Source: Candidatus Buchananbacteria bacterium
Lineage (GTDB): Bacteria; Patescibacteriota; Patescibacteriia; CAIXNZ01
DNA: 47,154 bases
Assembly (NCBI GenBank): GCA_014729025.1
Contig: WJKP01000018.1
Coordinates: 1-47,154 of the forward strand
Reading direction: 5' to 3'
Positions 18,487-27,565 of the stretch are shown here, piece by piece (positions within the stretch are counted from its first letter, which is position 1; each line of letters starts with the position of its first letter). Both the position numbers and the translations under genes were made by a program. The notes beneath the pieces are model-generated. The model ran no database searches, was not told the DNA's origin, and worked only from the letters and a program-made list of their open reading frames with translations.

Positions 18487-19383
18487 TTATTTTATTGTTA
18501 ATAAATATAAACCAAAAGCTATTAATATAATAGCAATTATTTTTTGAATAACCTGTTTATAATTCAAGGATTCTTTTAACTGAGGTGTTTTTGTGCCCAA
18601 AAGAGTTGCTAAAATAAAAACAAAAGCATATTGAATTGCTTGTAAAGCATTAATCAAGGTAGCACTGGCCAAAGAAAAAGCATAATTTTGGCCAATTACC
18701 CCAGCTCCGCCAAAAATTTGAATTGCTAAAATTAAACCGCCTTTTTGTTTTTTGGGCCTTTGCCAATCAATTTTAATAGCACGTCGATTTTGTGGTATAA
18801 GAAAAATAAACAAAGCTGTTACAAATCCGCCTAAGCGGACCCAAACAAATCCCGAGATAAAAGGTTGATAAAGATAAACGTATTTAGCTAATACATAACT
18901 ACAAGCAAAGGCTACCCCGGATAAAACTGCCCAAAAAATTAATTGCTTGGCAGTTTTTTGTTTTTTACTTTCTAATGGCCAGGAAATCACAATAATAGCT
19001 AAAACTAAAATCGCAAAGGACACAATTTGATTGCCTGTTAATCTTTCGCCTAAGAATTGATAGGAAAGCAAAAAAGTAAAAATAGGAGCCGAACTCCCCA
19101 TGATTGTTATGGCTCTAGTTGTTTCACCAGCATTAATCGCCTTATACATAAAAAATAAAGCAAAAACAAAAGCTACTCCCCCCCAAAAACACCAAAAAAG
19201 CTGAAACCAGCCCGGCCAAATTACGCCAAAAGGAATCAAGATTAAAGTAACGATGCCCATAAAGCCGACGTAAAAAGCATACACGATTGGTTTTGTTTTA
19301 TACTTACTGACTACTAATTTATCGCCTATATTCGCCAAAGCAAAAAGCAAATAGGCACTAACGGTAATTAATAACCAAGTCAT
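18487..19383 (-). CDS. EamA/DMT-family transporter
   Basis: About 10 TMs, internal duplication, MGSSAPIFTFLLSYQFLGERLTGNQ. Confidence 0.8.
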   Translation of the reverse strand: MTWLLITVSAYLLFALANIGDKLVVSKYKTKPIVYAFYVGFMGIVTLILIPFGVIWPGWFQLFWCFWGGVAFVFALFFMYKAINAGETTRAITIMGSSAPIFTFLLSYQFLGERLTGNQIVSFAILVLAIIVISWPLESKKQKTAKQLIFWAVLSGVAFACSYVLAKYVYLYQPFISGFVWVRLGGFVTALFIFLIPQNRRAIKIDWQRPKKQKGGLILAIQIFGGAGVIGQNYAFSLASATLINALQAIQYAFVFILATLLGTKTPQLKESLNYKQVIQKIIAIILIAFGLYLLTIK

Positions 19384-19437
19384 ATTAGTAATAATTTATA
19401 ATTAGCTCTTAAAATCTCTCCGTCTCAGGCTAAAATC

Positions 19438-20151
19438 TTATTTAATATTTATATACTTATCCCATTTTTCATACAAATCTCTCGTGGCAGAAAGATCTCC
19501 CACATTATAACGGGCAATTTTTTGATATTCTTTAGCTTTAAATAAAGGCTGAACTTCATCACCTGTCACACCGCCATCTTTGGGGCTTTGAAGACCCAAG
19601 GCTCGACAAAAAAGATGCAGACTGCCCTTTCGTCTAACTGCGCCATAAAAAGATAATTGATCCATTAAATCAATGTGTAAAGCATTAAATTTTTGATTAT
19701 TTAAATAACGATTGGACATTAAATCTTTTGAAGGCTTGACTTCATGAACCGCTGAACGAATCATTAAAAAGGGGACATCAAAACATCTACCATTAAAACT
19801 TATAAATTCATTGTATTCTAAAATACCCTGCCAAAAATTTTCCAGCATTTGTTTTTCTGTCATGGCTCGAAAAACAATTCCGTTTTCTTCAAAATCCTGA
19901 TAATTTTGGTCTGGTGCTTGATAATAAACCGCACCCTTATTAGTTTCATAATCCAAAACGCCAATAGCCACTATTTCACCGGTTAAGGGCGAAAAGCCCA
20001 ACCCGTTTTTTATGTCTTCCACTCCTTTTTCAAATTCTTCTTCAGAAACAGTTTCTCTTTTTAACCAACGGGTTAAATTCTCTTGCGTTGTTTTATCCAG
20101 GTTATCCCAATCTTCACCAATTGTTTCTATGTCAAAAATTAATTTAGGCAT
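19438..20151 (-). CDS. Predicted 3'-5' exonuclease (PolB-exonuclease-like, RNase H fold)
   Basis: LIFDIETIGEDWDNL, FISFNGRCFDVPFLMIRS, YNVGDLSATRDLYEKW. Confidence 0.8.
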   Translation of the reverse strand: MPKLIFDIETIGEDWDNLDKTTQENLTRWLKRETVSEEEFEKGVEDIKNGLGFSPLTGEIVAIGVLDYETNKGAVYYQAPDQNYQDFEENGIVFRAMTEKQMLENFWQGILEYNEFISFNGRCFDVPFLMIRSAVHEVKPSKDLMSNRYLNNQKFNALHIDLMDQLSFYGAVRRKGSLHLFCRALGLQSPKDGGVTGDEVQPLFKAKEYQKIARYNVGDLSATRDLYEKWDKYINIK

Positions 20152-20154
20152 ATT

Positions 20155-20349
20155 TTATTTTTTTTTATTCTTTTTAAAAAAATATTCAATTGAACGATCA
20201 TAAGTCTTTTCTTGTTCAGCCGTAAAATAACAAGCCGGGACTTCATTTTTAGCACGATGATAAGCCAAACATTCACAACAAAATCCTTTTTTATCACAAG
20301 GATAATTACAATTACAAAATTCTAAGTTTTTTGGGTTTTGACATTCCAT
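20155..20349 (-). CDS. Small Cys-cluster protein (DUF6485-like)
   Basis: [31 protein letters not shown]. Confidence 0.65.
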   Translation of the reverse strand: MECQNPKNLEFCNCNYPCDKKGFCCECLAYHRAKNEVPACYFTAEQEKTYDRSIEYFFKKNKKK

Positions 20350-20391
20350 ATGTTACTTTAATTTTAGCACAAATTACTTAGTTATAAAAAT

Positions 20392-20421
20392 AAAAAAGAC
20401 GTGTTTTTATACGTCTTTTTT
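20392..20421. terminator. Intrinsic terminator downstream of dnaN
   Basis: AAAAAAGACGTGTTTTTATACGTCTTTTTT. Confidence 0.8.
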
Positions 20422-20431
20422 TATTATCTTC

Positions 20432-21595
20432 TTATTGTTTTATCGGCATAATTATATATAAATAATCTTCAGAAGCAATAGGTTCTTCACCTTCTGGTAA
20501 GCTTTCAGCCGGTTTAATCACACAAGGATTAGACTCATCAGACATTTCAAAAATAAGTTGCGAAGCATCAATATTTTGCAAACCATCCAATAAATATCGA
20601 TAATTAATAATGATTTTATTATCCTCGCCTGTTACAATACTTTCAACCTTAGAACGATTCTCACCTAATTGATTATTGGTTGAAGAAACTGTAACACCAT
20701 TTTTATCTAATTCCAAATTAATATCATAAATGCCTGTTCGAGAAAAAAGAGCCGCTGTTTTGGTTGCTTTTATTAAATCATTAATATTAACAATAGCTTT
20801 TGTTTTATAATCAGAAGGAATGATTTGCTGATAATTAGGATATTGGCCTTCAATTATTCGTGAAACTAATTCGACATTATCAAAAACAAATAAAACCTGA
20901 TTGTCTTCAAAATAAATCTCTAAACCCGAATTGCTTTCTTCATCGCTGACCCTTTCGTTTTGTCCGGTAAGATTAGATAAAATTCTAAATAATTCCTGAA
21001 TGGTTTTGGCGGGAATAATCACTTCTTTTTCAGTTTTTACTTTTTCTTTAAGTTTAATCTTTTTTTCGGCCAAACGATAACTGTCAGTAGTAGCTAAAGT
21101 TAAAAGATCTTCTTTGAAATTAAAATAAACGCCTGAAATTTCCGGTCTTGTTTCCGACACAGAAACAGCTAACAAAACCTGGGAAAAAGCTTTTAATATT
21201 TCATTTATTTTACAGCTATAAACTTCACTTCTTGTCACTTGAGGAATCAAAGGAAACTCTTCCGGACTATTACCTTTTATCTTGGTTTCCTGTTGCTCTG
21301 TTTTTATTTCTAAATTATCGTCTTTTTGCTCTAATAAAACTTTTTGATTTGGCAACAAATTAACATAATCGTTTATTAATTTTGAATGAACAGTATAACT
21401 ACCATCTTTTTCTATTTTTCCTCTTATTTGACAATTAATCCCGATTTCCAAATTTGTTGTAGTTAAATTTAAAATGCCTTTTTCCGCTTTAATTAAAACA
21501 TTATTTAAAATGGGTAAAGAAGTATTTTTACTGGCGATATGTGAAACAATATTTAGTCCTTGATTTAAATTTTCTTGAGTACAAGTTATTTTCAT
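20432..21595 (-). CDS. dnaN: DNA polymerase III beta sliding clamp
   Basis: MKITCTQENLNQGLNIVSHIASKNTSLPILNNVLIKAE, TRPEISGVYF, LFSRTGIYDINLEL; adjacent to dnaA. Confidence 0.95.
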   Translation of the reverse strand: MKITCTQENLNQGLNIVSHIASKNTSLPILNNVLIKAEKGILNLTTTNLEIGINCQIRGKIEKDGSYTVHSKLINDYVNLLPNQKVLLEQKDDNLEIKTEQQETKIKGNSPEEFPLIPQVTRSEVYSCKINEILKAFSQVLLAVSVSETRPEISGVYFNFKEDLLTLATTDSYRLAEKKIKLKEKVKTEKEVIIPAKTIQELFRILSNLTGQNERVSDEESNSGLEIYFEDNQVLFVFDNVELVSRIIEGQYPNYQQIIPSDYKTKAIVNINDLIKATKTAALFSRTGIYDINLELDKNGVTVSSTNNQLGENRSKVESIVTGEDNKIIINYRYLLDGLQNIDASQLIFEMSDESNPCVIKPAESLPEGEEPIASEDYLYIIMPIKQ

Positions 21596-21901
21596 AAAAT
21601 TATATTTTTAATAATAAATATATATAATTTAATAATAATAATAATAATAAGGAAGGGGATAAAAGTAGTTATTAGAACGTTTTTGTTTATTTTTAGGGAA
21701 AAATTCAGATAATCAGCTGTTTAAAAAGGCTGGAAAACTTTTTAATGTAACTGTGTTTATTTTGTTGATTTAATTTGGTTCTTTTTTTTCTTGGGGAAAT
21801 GTTCTATTTTTATTCACCTTTTTTCATTAGTTTTTATAAATATTATCCCTGCTTTTTCCCAATAAATTTTACCTTTATTAACTATTTTTACACAAGCAAA
21901 T

Positions 21902-23302
21902 CTACATGGCGTATAATCGCTGTTTAATTTGCTCTATTTCTCTTCTAGTTCTTTCGTCATTATCATAATTATTTTTTATTTTATTAACAGCATGCATAGC
22001 TGTGGTATGATCACGGCCTCCCAATTCATGTCCGATGGTCGGAAAAGAGCTTTTTATTTCTTCTCTTAATAAAAACATGGCGATCTGTCTCGGAGTAACT
22101 AATTTTTTTTCTCTGCACTTGCCAATTAAATCATCTAAAGCAACATCGTAAAAATTGGAGACGGCATGCAAGATTTCTTTTGAAGTTACTGATTTTTTTT
22201 GTAAATTTGTTGTTAAGCCAGATAAAATCTTTTTAACCGAATCTAAGGTTGGTTTTGTGTTATTTAATTGATTGTAAGCAATTATTCTGTTTAGAGCACC
22301 TTCAAGCTCCCTGACGTTGCTGGAGATATTATTGGCTAAATAAGTTATAATGTCTTTTTCTAGTTTTTGTTTTTTTTCGTTCATTTTGGCTTCTAAGATA
22401 GCTACACGAGTTTCATAATCTGGCAATGAAATATCAGCAATCATTCCCCATTCAAATCTTGTCAAGAGACGATTTTCTAAGGCAGGAATAGATTTGGGCG
22501 GACGATCAGAAGACAAAACAATTTGTTTGTTGTTTTGATGTAAGGCGTTAAAAGTATGGAAAAATTCTTCTTGTGTTCCTTCTTTACCGGCTAAAAATTG
22601 GATATCATCAATTAATAAGACGTCAACTGAACGGTAAAGATCTTTAAAATTGGTGGCTTTCCCGTTTGAAATTGAATTAATAAAATCATTAGTGAATTTT
22701 TCACAAGTAATGTAAAGAATTTTTTTATCGCCGGTTTTATAAATAATTTCATGCCCGATAGCTTGCAGTAAATGAGTTTTTCCCAAACCAGCTCCCCCAT
22801 AAAGAAAAAGAGGATTATAGGTCAGCCCTGGATTAGAGGCTACGGCCAAGGAAGCTGCTCTAGCTAATTCATTGTTTTTCCCCACAATAAAAGCATTAAA
22901 AGTATATAATGGGTTCAAACCATAAGAAGTTGTTTTTGGGACGCCAGCATTTTTAGATGCTTGTTGAATAAAATTTTTTTCTGTTTCAGAGGTATTAAAA
23001 TTTTCAGGATTTTTGTCTTCGTTTTTTTTAATTTCTTTGGCCTGGCTTTGTTTTATGGAGGCTACTTTATAATTTATGTTTTTTATCTCTTTTTCTGTTA
23101 TATTCCTTAAGGCTTTTAAAATTTCAGAATTATATTTTTTTTCCAGCCAGCTTTTGGTAAAACCATTGGGTACGCCAAGAATAACACTTGTTTCATCAAG
23201 CTCTAAAATAAAAGTTCCTTTAAACCAGGTAGTGAAATTTGCCTTGCTTAAAGAAAGTTCTAATTCACCAAGAACAGCTTGCCAAATTTGTTGAGTATTC
23301 AT
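21902..23302 (-). CDS. dnaA: Chromosomal replication initiator DnaA
   Basis: NPLFLYGGAGLGKTHLLQAIGHEI, LLIDDIQFLAGKEGTQEEFFHTFN, GGRDHTTAMHAV. Confidence 0.97.
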   Translation of the reverse strand: MNTQQIWQAVLGELELSLSKANFTTWFKGTFILELDETSVILGVPNGFTKSWLEKKYNSEILKALRNITEKEIKNINYKVASIKQSQAKEIKKNEDKNPENFNTSETEKNFIQQASKNAGVPKTTSYGLNPLYTFNAFIVGKNNELARAASLAVASNPGLTYNPLFLYGGAGLGKTHLLQAIGHEIIYKTGDKKILYITCEKFTNDFINSISNGKATNFKDLYRSVDVLLIDDIQFLAGKEGTQEEFFHTFNALHQNNKQIVLSSDRPPKSIPALENRLLTRFEWGMIADISLPDYETRVAILEAKMNEKKQKLEKDIITYLANNISSNVRELEGALNRIIAYNQLNNTKPTLDSVKKILSGLTTNLQKKSVTSKEILHAVSNFYDVALDDLIGKCREKKLVTPRQIAMFLLREEIKSSFPTIGHELGGRDHTTAMHAVNKIKNNYDNDERTRREIEQIKQRLYAM

Positions 23303-23423
23303 AATTCCCCTGAAAATTATTAGCTAGAGAAATTTTCTTTTAATATATAAAATATAATAACACAAATAAATTTAGAAAAAAACAAAGAAAAACAAGTGAA
23401 ATGTTAATATATTGTTTATATGT

Positions 23424-23472
23424 TGTGGATTTATTTTAAACTATTAATTTAATTTTGACAAATTTTTCCACA
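23424..23472. promoter_or_regulatory. Two DnaA-box-like 9-mers in the dnaA-rpmH intergenic region (oriC candidate)
   Basis: TGTGGATTT at 23424-23432 (7/9 to TGTGGATAA) and TTTTCCACA at 23464-23472 (8/9 to TTATCCACA). Confidence 0.45.
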
Positions 23473-23515
23473 ACTGTTACAATAATGTTGACTTTTAAAT
23501 CTTAAAATTTGAAAT

Positions 23516-23677
23516 ATGCCGAAAAGAACATACAAACCGAAACGACGCAAAAGAGCAAAAACTCATGGTTTTCGAGAAAGAATGAAAACAAAAAAGGGCC
23601 AGCAAACATTAAACCGAAGACGAGCTAAAAAACGTACTAAACTGACTGTTTCAGATGAAAAAAAAGGTAAAAAATAA
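23516..23677 (+). CDS. rpmH: 50S ribosomal protein L34
   Basis: [53 protein letters not shown]; 53 aa, absent from the supplied ORF track. Confidence 0.95.
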   Translation: MPKRTYKPKRRKRAKTHGFRERMKTKKGQQTLNRRRAKKRTKLTVSDEKKGKK

Positions 23678-23741
23678 GAGTTATTGTTCGACTGATTAGA
23701 AAAAACTAGGCAAAATCGTCTAGTTTTTTTATAATAAAACT

Positions 23742-24095
23742 ATGTTAGAAAAAAAGCAACGTTTAACCAAAAAAAAAGAGTTTGAAAAAATAACTCAAAG
23801 GGGTAAGGCTTATTATTCCCCGATTTTAATTTTAAAAATTTTAAAAAACGATTTATCTTATTCCCGGTTTGGCCTTATTGTTTCTAATAAAGTTAGTAAG
23901 AAAGCCAGTCAGCGTAATTTAATAAAAAGAAGAATTAGAGAAATTATCCGTTTAAATTTAAATAGAATTAATGCCGGTTATGATATCTTAATTATTGTTT
24001 CCCCCAAAATAATAGCTCAAGATAAGAAAGTTTTAAAATATCAAGCAATCGAAAAATCTTTAATGACAGCGTTTTCTAAAGCCGATTTAATATGA
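23742..24095 (+). CDS. rnpA: Ribonuclease P protein component
   Basis: [49 protein letters not shown]; follows rpmH. Confidence 0.92.
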   Translation: MLEKKQRLTKKKEFEKITQRGKAYYSPILILKILKNDLSYSRFGLIVSNKVSKKASQRNLIKRRIREIIRLNLNRINAGYDILIIVSPKIIAQDKKVLKYQAIEKSLMTAFSKADLI

Positions 24096-24349
24096 TAAAA
24101 AATTTAAAAATTTTAATTAAAATAGCGGTTTTATCATCAATAAGATTTTATCAAAAAACGTTATCTTTTGATCATGGACCTTTAGCTAAATTTTTCCCTT
24201 TTTGGGGTTGTCGTTTTTATCCTTCTTGCAGTGAATATACTTATCAGGCCATTACTAAATTCGGAGTCATTAAGGGTTGTTATTTGGGTTTAAAACGTTT
24301 GCTTCGTTGTCATCCTTGGTCAAGCGGTGGTCCTGATCCAGTACCCTAA
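24092..24349 (+). CDS. yidD: Membrane protein insertion efficiency factor YidD
   Basis: [63 protein letters not shown] overlap with rnpA. Confidence 0.93.
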   Translation: MIKNLKILIKIAVLSSIRFYQKTLSFDHGPLAKFFPFWGCRFYPSCSEYTYQAITKFGVIKGCYLGLKRLLRCHPWSSGGPDPVP

Positions 24350-24358
24350 GCATAAAAG

Positions 24359-24385
24359 AAAACGGCTCTATTAAGAGCCGTTTTT
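24359..24385. terminator. Bidirectional intrinsic terminator
   Basis: AAAACGGCTCTATTAAGAGCCGTTTTT. Confidence 0.85.
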
Positions 24386-24907
24386 AAGAAATTTAAAGGA
24401 TAAGATTATCTGATCATATTTTTTTTTATATTTTTGCTTTTTTTCTTTTTCCGGGATGTAAGCAATGATCAGAGTTTTATAATTATTACCTTTAACTACG
24501 GAGAGAATATAAAACAGATAAGGATGCTCGGCTTGTTTATCAGTTACTTTTTTGCAGTATTGGTTTATTTTTTCTTTCTTTTTTTGTAAAACAAAACAAG
24601 TTGTCATGCCGTTTGTCATTTGAGTAAAAGTTGCTGCCCGATTTTTATTTAAAGTCAAAATTTCGATTTTAATCCCGCAAAGCAATTCATTTGTTTTATA
24701 TTTTTGATTGGCAGCTAAAGCATCAGGTGAATAAAGGGCTAAATACCCTTTTTTCGCATCATCAGCTTGCAAAACCCAGTTTTTAGGATAAGCAAACTGA
24801 AATTTATAACTTTTGTCTTGATAAGACGCTAATTCTTGTTTTTCTCCCTCAGTTTTAAGGCTAATTAAAAGAACAATAATCCCCCACAACAGTATATTTT
24901 TCCTCAT
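24371..24907 (-). CDS. Secreted protein of unknown function with weak PsbP-like resemblance
   Basis: Short N-terminal hydrophobic segment, SYQDKSYKFQFAYPKNWVLQADD; purine-rich SD GGAGGAGGAAGCAG upstream. Confidence 0.6.
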   Translation of the reverse strand: MRKNILLWGIIVLLISLKTEGEKQELASYQDKSYKFQFAYPKNWVLQADDAKKGYLALYSPDALAANQKYKTNELLCGIKIEILTLNKNRAATFTQMTNGMTTCFVLQKKKEKINQYCKKVTDKQAEHPYLFYILSVVKGNNYKTLIIAYIPEKEKKQKYKKKYDQIILSFKFLKNGS

Positions 24908-24978
24908 TCTGCTTCCTCCTCCCCGCTTAATTTAAAATTACTTGGCTTTAAGCTATTTTAAGGTATTTATGAAAAAAG

Positions 24979-25602
24979 TCAAGTAGGTTGTTTTAGATCA
25001 ATAAAATTAAGATCACCTTGGCCTTTTCTTATTATTTCAATTTCATCTTGACTTAAGTCAATAATGGTTGAAGGTTTATCAGGTAAATACCCTGCATCAA
25101 GCATTAAATCTATTTTATTGCGGATCTCCTTACTTAATTCTTGTAAATTTTTAATATTTTGTTCCCCGGATATATTTAAACTGGTAGTAATAATCGGTGA
25201 ACCTAATTGTTTGGTAATTTGCAAACAAAATTGATTATCAGGAATTCTTATGCCAACGGTTTTATTTTTAGCCAAAATGTTTTTAGGCATATTATTACGA
25301 GCTTTTAAAATAAAAGTATAAGGACCTGGCAAGATTTTTTTCATTAGTTTAAAAGCGTAATCAGGTATAATCACATATTGGCTTGCTTGTTTAAAATCAG
25401 CACATAAGATACTAAGCGGTTTTTTTTTATCGCGTTTTTTTATATTGTAAATTTTATTAACTGCTTGTTTATTAAAAATATCACAGCCCAGTCCATAAAC
25501 GGTATCGGTCGGATAAGCAATTACAGCGCCGTTTTTTATCGCAGTAACGGTTTTTTTTATTTTATTGGTCTGCGGTGAATCTGGGTTTATTTTTAAATAC
25601 AT
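24979..25602 (-). CDS. Sua5/YciO/YrdC-family threonylcarbamoyl-AMP synthase
   Basis: GAVIAYPTDTVYGLGCDIFNKQAVNKIYNIKKRDKKKPLSIL, PGPYTFIL, SPIITTSLNISG. Confidence 0.92.
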   Translation of the reverse strand: MYLKINPDSPQTNKIKKTVTAIKNGAVIAYPTDTVYGLGCDIFNKQAVNKIYNIKKRDKKKPLSILCADFKQASQYVIIPDYAFKLMKKILPGPYTFILKARNNMPKNILAKNKTVGIRIPDNQFCLQITKQLGSPIITTSLNISGEQNIKNLQELSKEIRNKIDLMLDAGYLPDKPSTIIDLSQDEIEIIRKGQGDLNFIDLKQPT

Positions 25603-25823
25603 ATTTTAACGATTTTAGTTTTATTTGTTTGTCCGGCTAAAATTTCAATATTATTTTTAGGGATTTTAAAATATTTCCCTAAAAATTCAATTAGTTGCTT
25701 GTTGGCTTTGCCTTTTTCAGGTGGGGCGGTTAATTTTATTTTAAGAGAATTTTGGTTTAGCTTTATTATTTTATTTTTTTTACTGCCAGGAATAACCTTG
25801 ATAGTATAGATTTTTTCAGCCAT
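25593..25823 (-). CDS. DUF167 (YggU-like) family protein
   Basis: IKVIPGSKKNKI, LKIKLTAPPEKGKANKQLIEFL. Confidence 0.88.
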   Translation of the reverse strand: MAEKIYTIKVIPGSKKNKIIKLNQNSLKIKLTAPPEKGKANKQLIEFLGKYFKIPKNNIEILAGQTNKTKIVKICI

Positions 25824-25826
25824 ACA

Positions 25827-26105
25827 TTATTGAGCTAATTGGCAGCCTTGCTCGCTGGCAAAGCAGGAATATGGAATGCCAATTTCCGGAGCTTCATATA
25901 AAACCCAATCAGCTGGAGCGTCTTTGCATACACCATTGGCACAGCCAAAACAATCAACTTCACCTGTTTCAGGATTTTGCAATAAAACGCATTCTTCATA
26001 GCTAATTTTATCATTTTCGCCTGGACTAATAAACAAAGAAAAGGCAATAGAAATAAAAACAACAAAAATAACAAAAATTACAATAATTAAAAATGTTTTT
26101 CCCAT
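25827..26105 (-). CDS. Small membrane-anchored hypothetical protein
   Basis: One TM and a short Cys-containing domain. Confidence 0.55.
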   Translation of the reverse strand: MGKTFLIIVIFVIFVVFISIAFSLFISPGENDKISYEECVLLQNPETGEVDCFGCANGVCKDAPADWVLYEAPEIGIPYSCFASEQGCQLAQ

Positions 26106-26192
26106 TTTAATAAAAAGTTAATTTTTAGATTTTTGAAAAAGGTTAAAATTAAGGTGTTTAATTATTTTGTTATCAATCTAAAATTGCGGAGA

Positions 26193-26660
26193 TTAAAACC
26201 ACCATTTCTTTTTTTTGTGTGATGCTCCCCATAAAGTGTTTTTTGATTTTAATTCATATTCTAATTTTCCGAGCACAAATAAAACAAAAAAGATTAAAAA
26301 AGCAGTAATAATAGCTACGGCAAACCAACCCAATCCAATGGCCACTCCCATAGCTGCGCTTGTCCATAAAGCAGCTGCTGTAGTTAGTCCTTCAATTTCA
26401 TGTTTTTCAAAGATAATTAACCCAGCTCCAATAAAACCAATACCAACAATAATTTGCCCGACAATACGGGAAGGATCAATATTGGCAAATTGATTAAAAC
26501 CTTCAAGGGCGATTATTGTAAATAAAGTGGCGCCAAGACTAACCAAGGCATAAGTTCGGCTGCCAGCGGGTTTTCCTGTTGATTCACGTTCTAAGCCAAT
26601 ACAATAACCCAAAATGATTGCTAATAAAAGTTTCCCCAAGATAATTAAAAGACTATTCAT
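26193..26660 (-). CDS. MgtC/SapB family membrane protein
   Basis: ILGYCIGLERESTGKPAGSRTYALVSLGATLFTI, RIVGQIIVGIGFIGAGLI, GLTTAAALWTSAAMGVAIGLG; start at MNSLLIILGK preferred. Confidence 0.9.
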   Translation of the reverse strand: MNSLLIILGKLLLAIILGYCIGLERESTGKPAGSRTYALVSLGATLFTIIALEGFNQFANIDPSRIVGQIIVGIGFIGAGLIIFEKHEIEGLTTAAALWTSAAMGVAIGLGWFAVAIITAFLIFFVLFVLGKLEYELKSKNTLWGASHKKKKWWF

Positions 26661-26720
26661 AATTTTGCTTAAAAAATTAAAATATACTAGTATTATAACA
26701 AACATTTAAGGAGGGGGAAA

Positions 26721-26921
26721 ATGGGCAAGGGAAAAAATCCGGGGGTGACTCCCCTGCAAAAAGAAATGCAGCGATTAGATGAACAACAAAAAAAAGCCTT
26801 ACAACATGGCTGTCCCAATTGCCAGGGCGAATTAAAAAGGGAGACAATTATTCAACTTCGCTGTTTGGCTTGTGGCAATTTTTATTGTGTTGAGGATTTA
26901 ATAAAAGGTACTATAAAATAG
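26721..26921 (+). CDS. Small zinc-ribbon protein
   Basis: HGCPNCQGELKRETIIQLRCLACGNFYCVEDL; SD AAGGAGGGGG. Confidence 0.7.
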   Translation: MGKGKNPGVTPLQKEMQRLDEQQKKALQHGCPNCQGELKRETIIQLRCLACGNFYCVEDLIKGTIK

Positions 26922-26931
26922 TACCTTTTTT
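26903..26931. terminator. Bidirectional intrinsic terminator
   Basis: AAAAGGTACTATAAAATAGTACCTTTTT; contains the zinc-ribbon stop codon. Confidence 0.8.
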
Positions 26932-27430
26932 AAATTTTTTCTAAAATAATCAGCCGTGCTTTTTTAGTTTGCGTATCAAAGATAGCAAAAGTTGCTTTAG
27001 TAAAAAGTCCGGCTAGAGTGCCCGGATTAATTAAAATTGTTTTGCCATTTTTTTCTTGCCAAGGAGTATGCGTGTGGCCGTAAAAAATAAAATCATATTT
27101 TTGTGATTGGGCCATTTTTTTAGCCAGAGAAGGTTCATGAGCCCAAACAAGTTTTAAATTATCAATTTCCAGTTTACCGGTATGGCCATAAAATTTTAAA
27201 TTTTTATGTTTTTGGGATTGATTTTTAACTTCTTCAATATCATTGTCAGCATTACCTTTAACCAAATGAATTTCACTTTTATATAATTTAGCCATTTCAG
27301 CCAAAGTTGAAGGAGCGCAAACATCCCCGCAATGAATCATCAAGGGGATTTTATGTTTATTTAGATATTTAATTGCTTTTTCAGTATTCACCCAATTATC
27401 ATGAGTATCGGAAAAAATAGCGATTTTCAT
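26930..27430 (-). CDS. YfcE/MJ0936-family metallophosphoesterase
   Basis: IAIFSDTHDNW, IHCGDVCAPSTL, VKGNADND, YGHTHTPW, INPGTLAGL. Confidence 0.9.
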   Translation of the reverse strand: MKIAIFSDTHDNWVNTEKAIKYLNKHKIPLMIHCGDVCAPSTLAEMAKLYKSEIHLVKGNADNDIEEVKNQSQKHKNLKFYGHTGKLEIDNLKLVWAHEPSLAKKMAQSQKYDFIFYGHTHTPWQEKNGKTILINPGTLAGLFTKATFAIFDTQTKKARLIILEKI

Positions 27431-27526
27431 AGTTTAAGTTTAACAATTTTTAAACAAAAGAAAAAGGAGCGTGATCGTTGTCGTGTTATGATTTTACAAA
27501 AAATAATTTTAGGCGCTTGGTAAATT

Positions 27527-27556
27527 AAAAAAACGCGATAATTTCGCGCTTTTTTA
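27527..27556. terminator. Intrinsic terminator downstream of trigger factor
   Basis: AAACGCGATAATTTCGCGCTTTTTT hairpin. Confidence 0.6.
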
Positions 27557-27565
27557 ATATATGTT

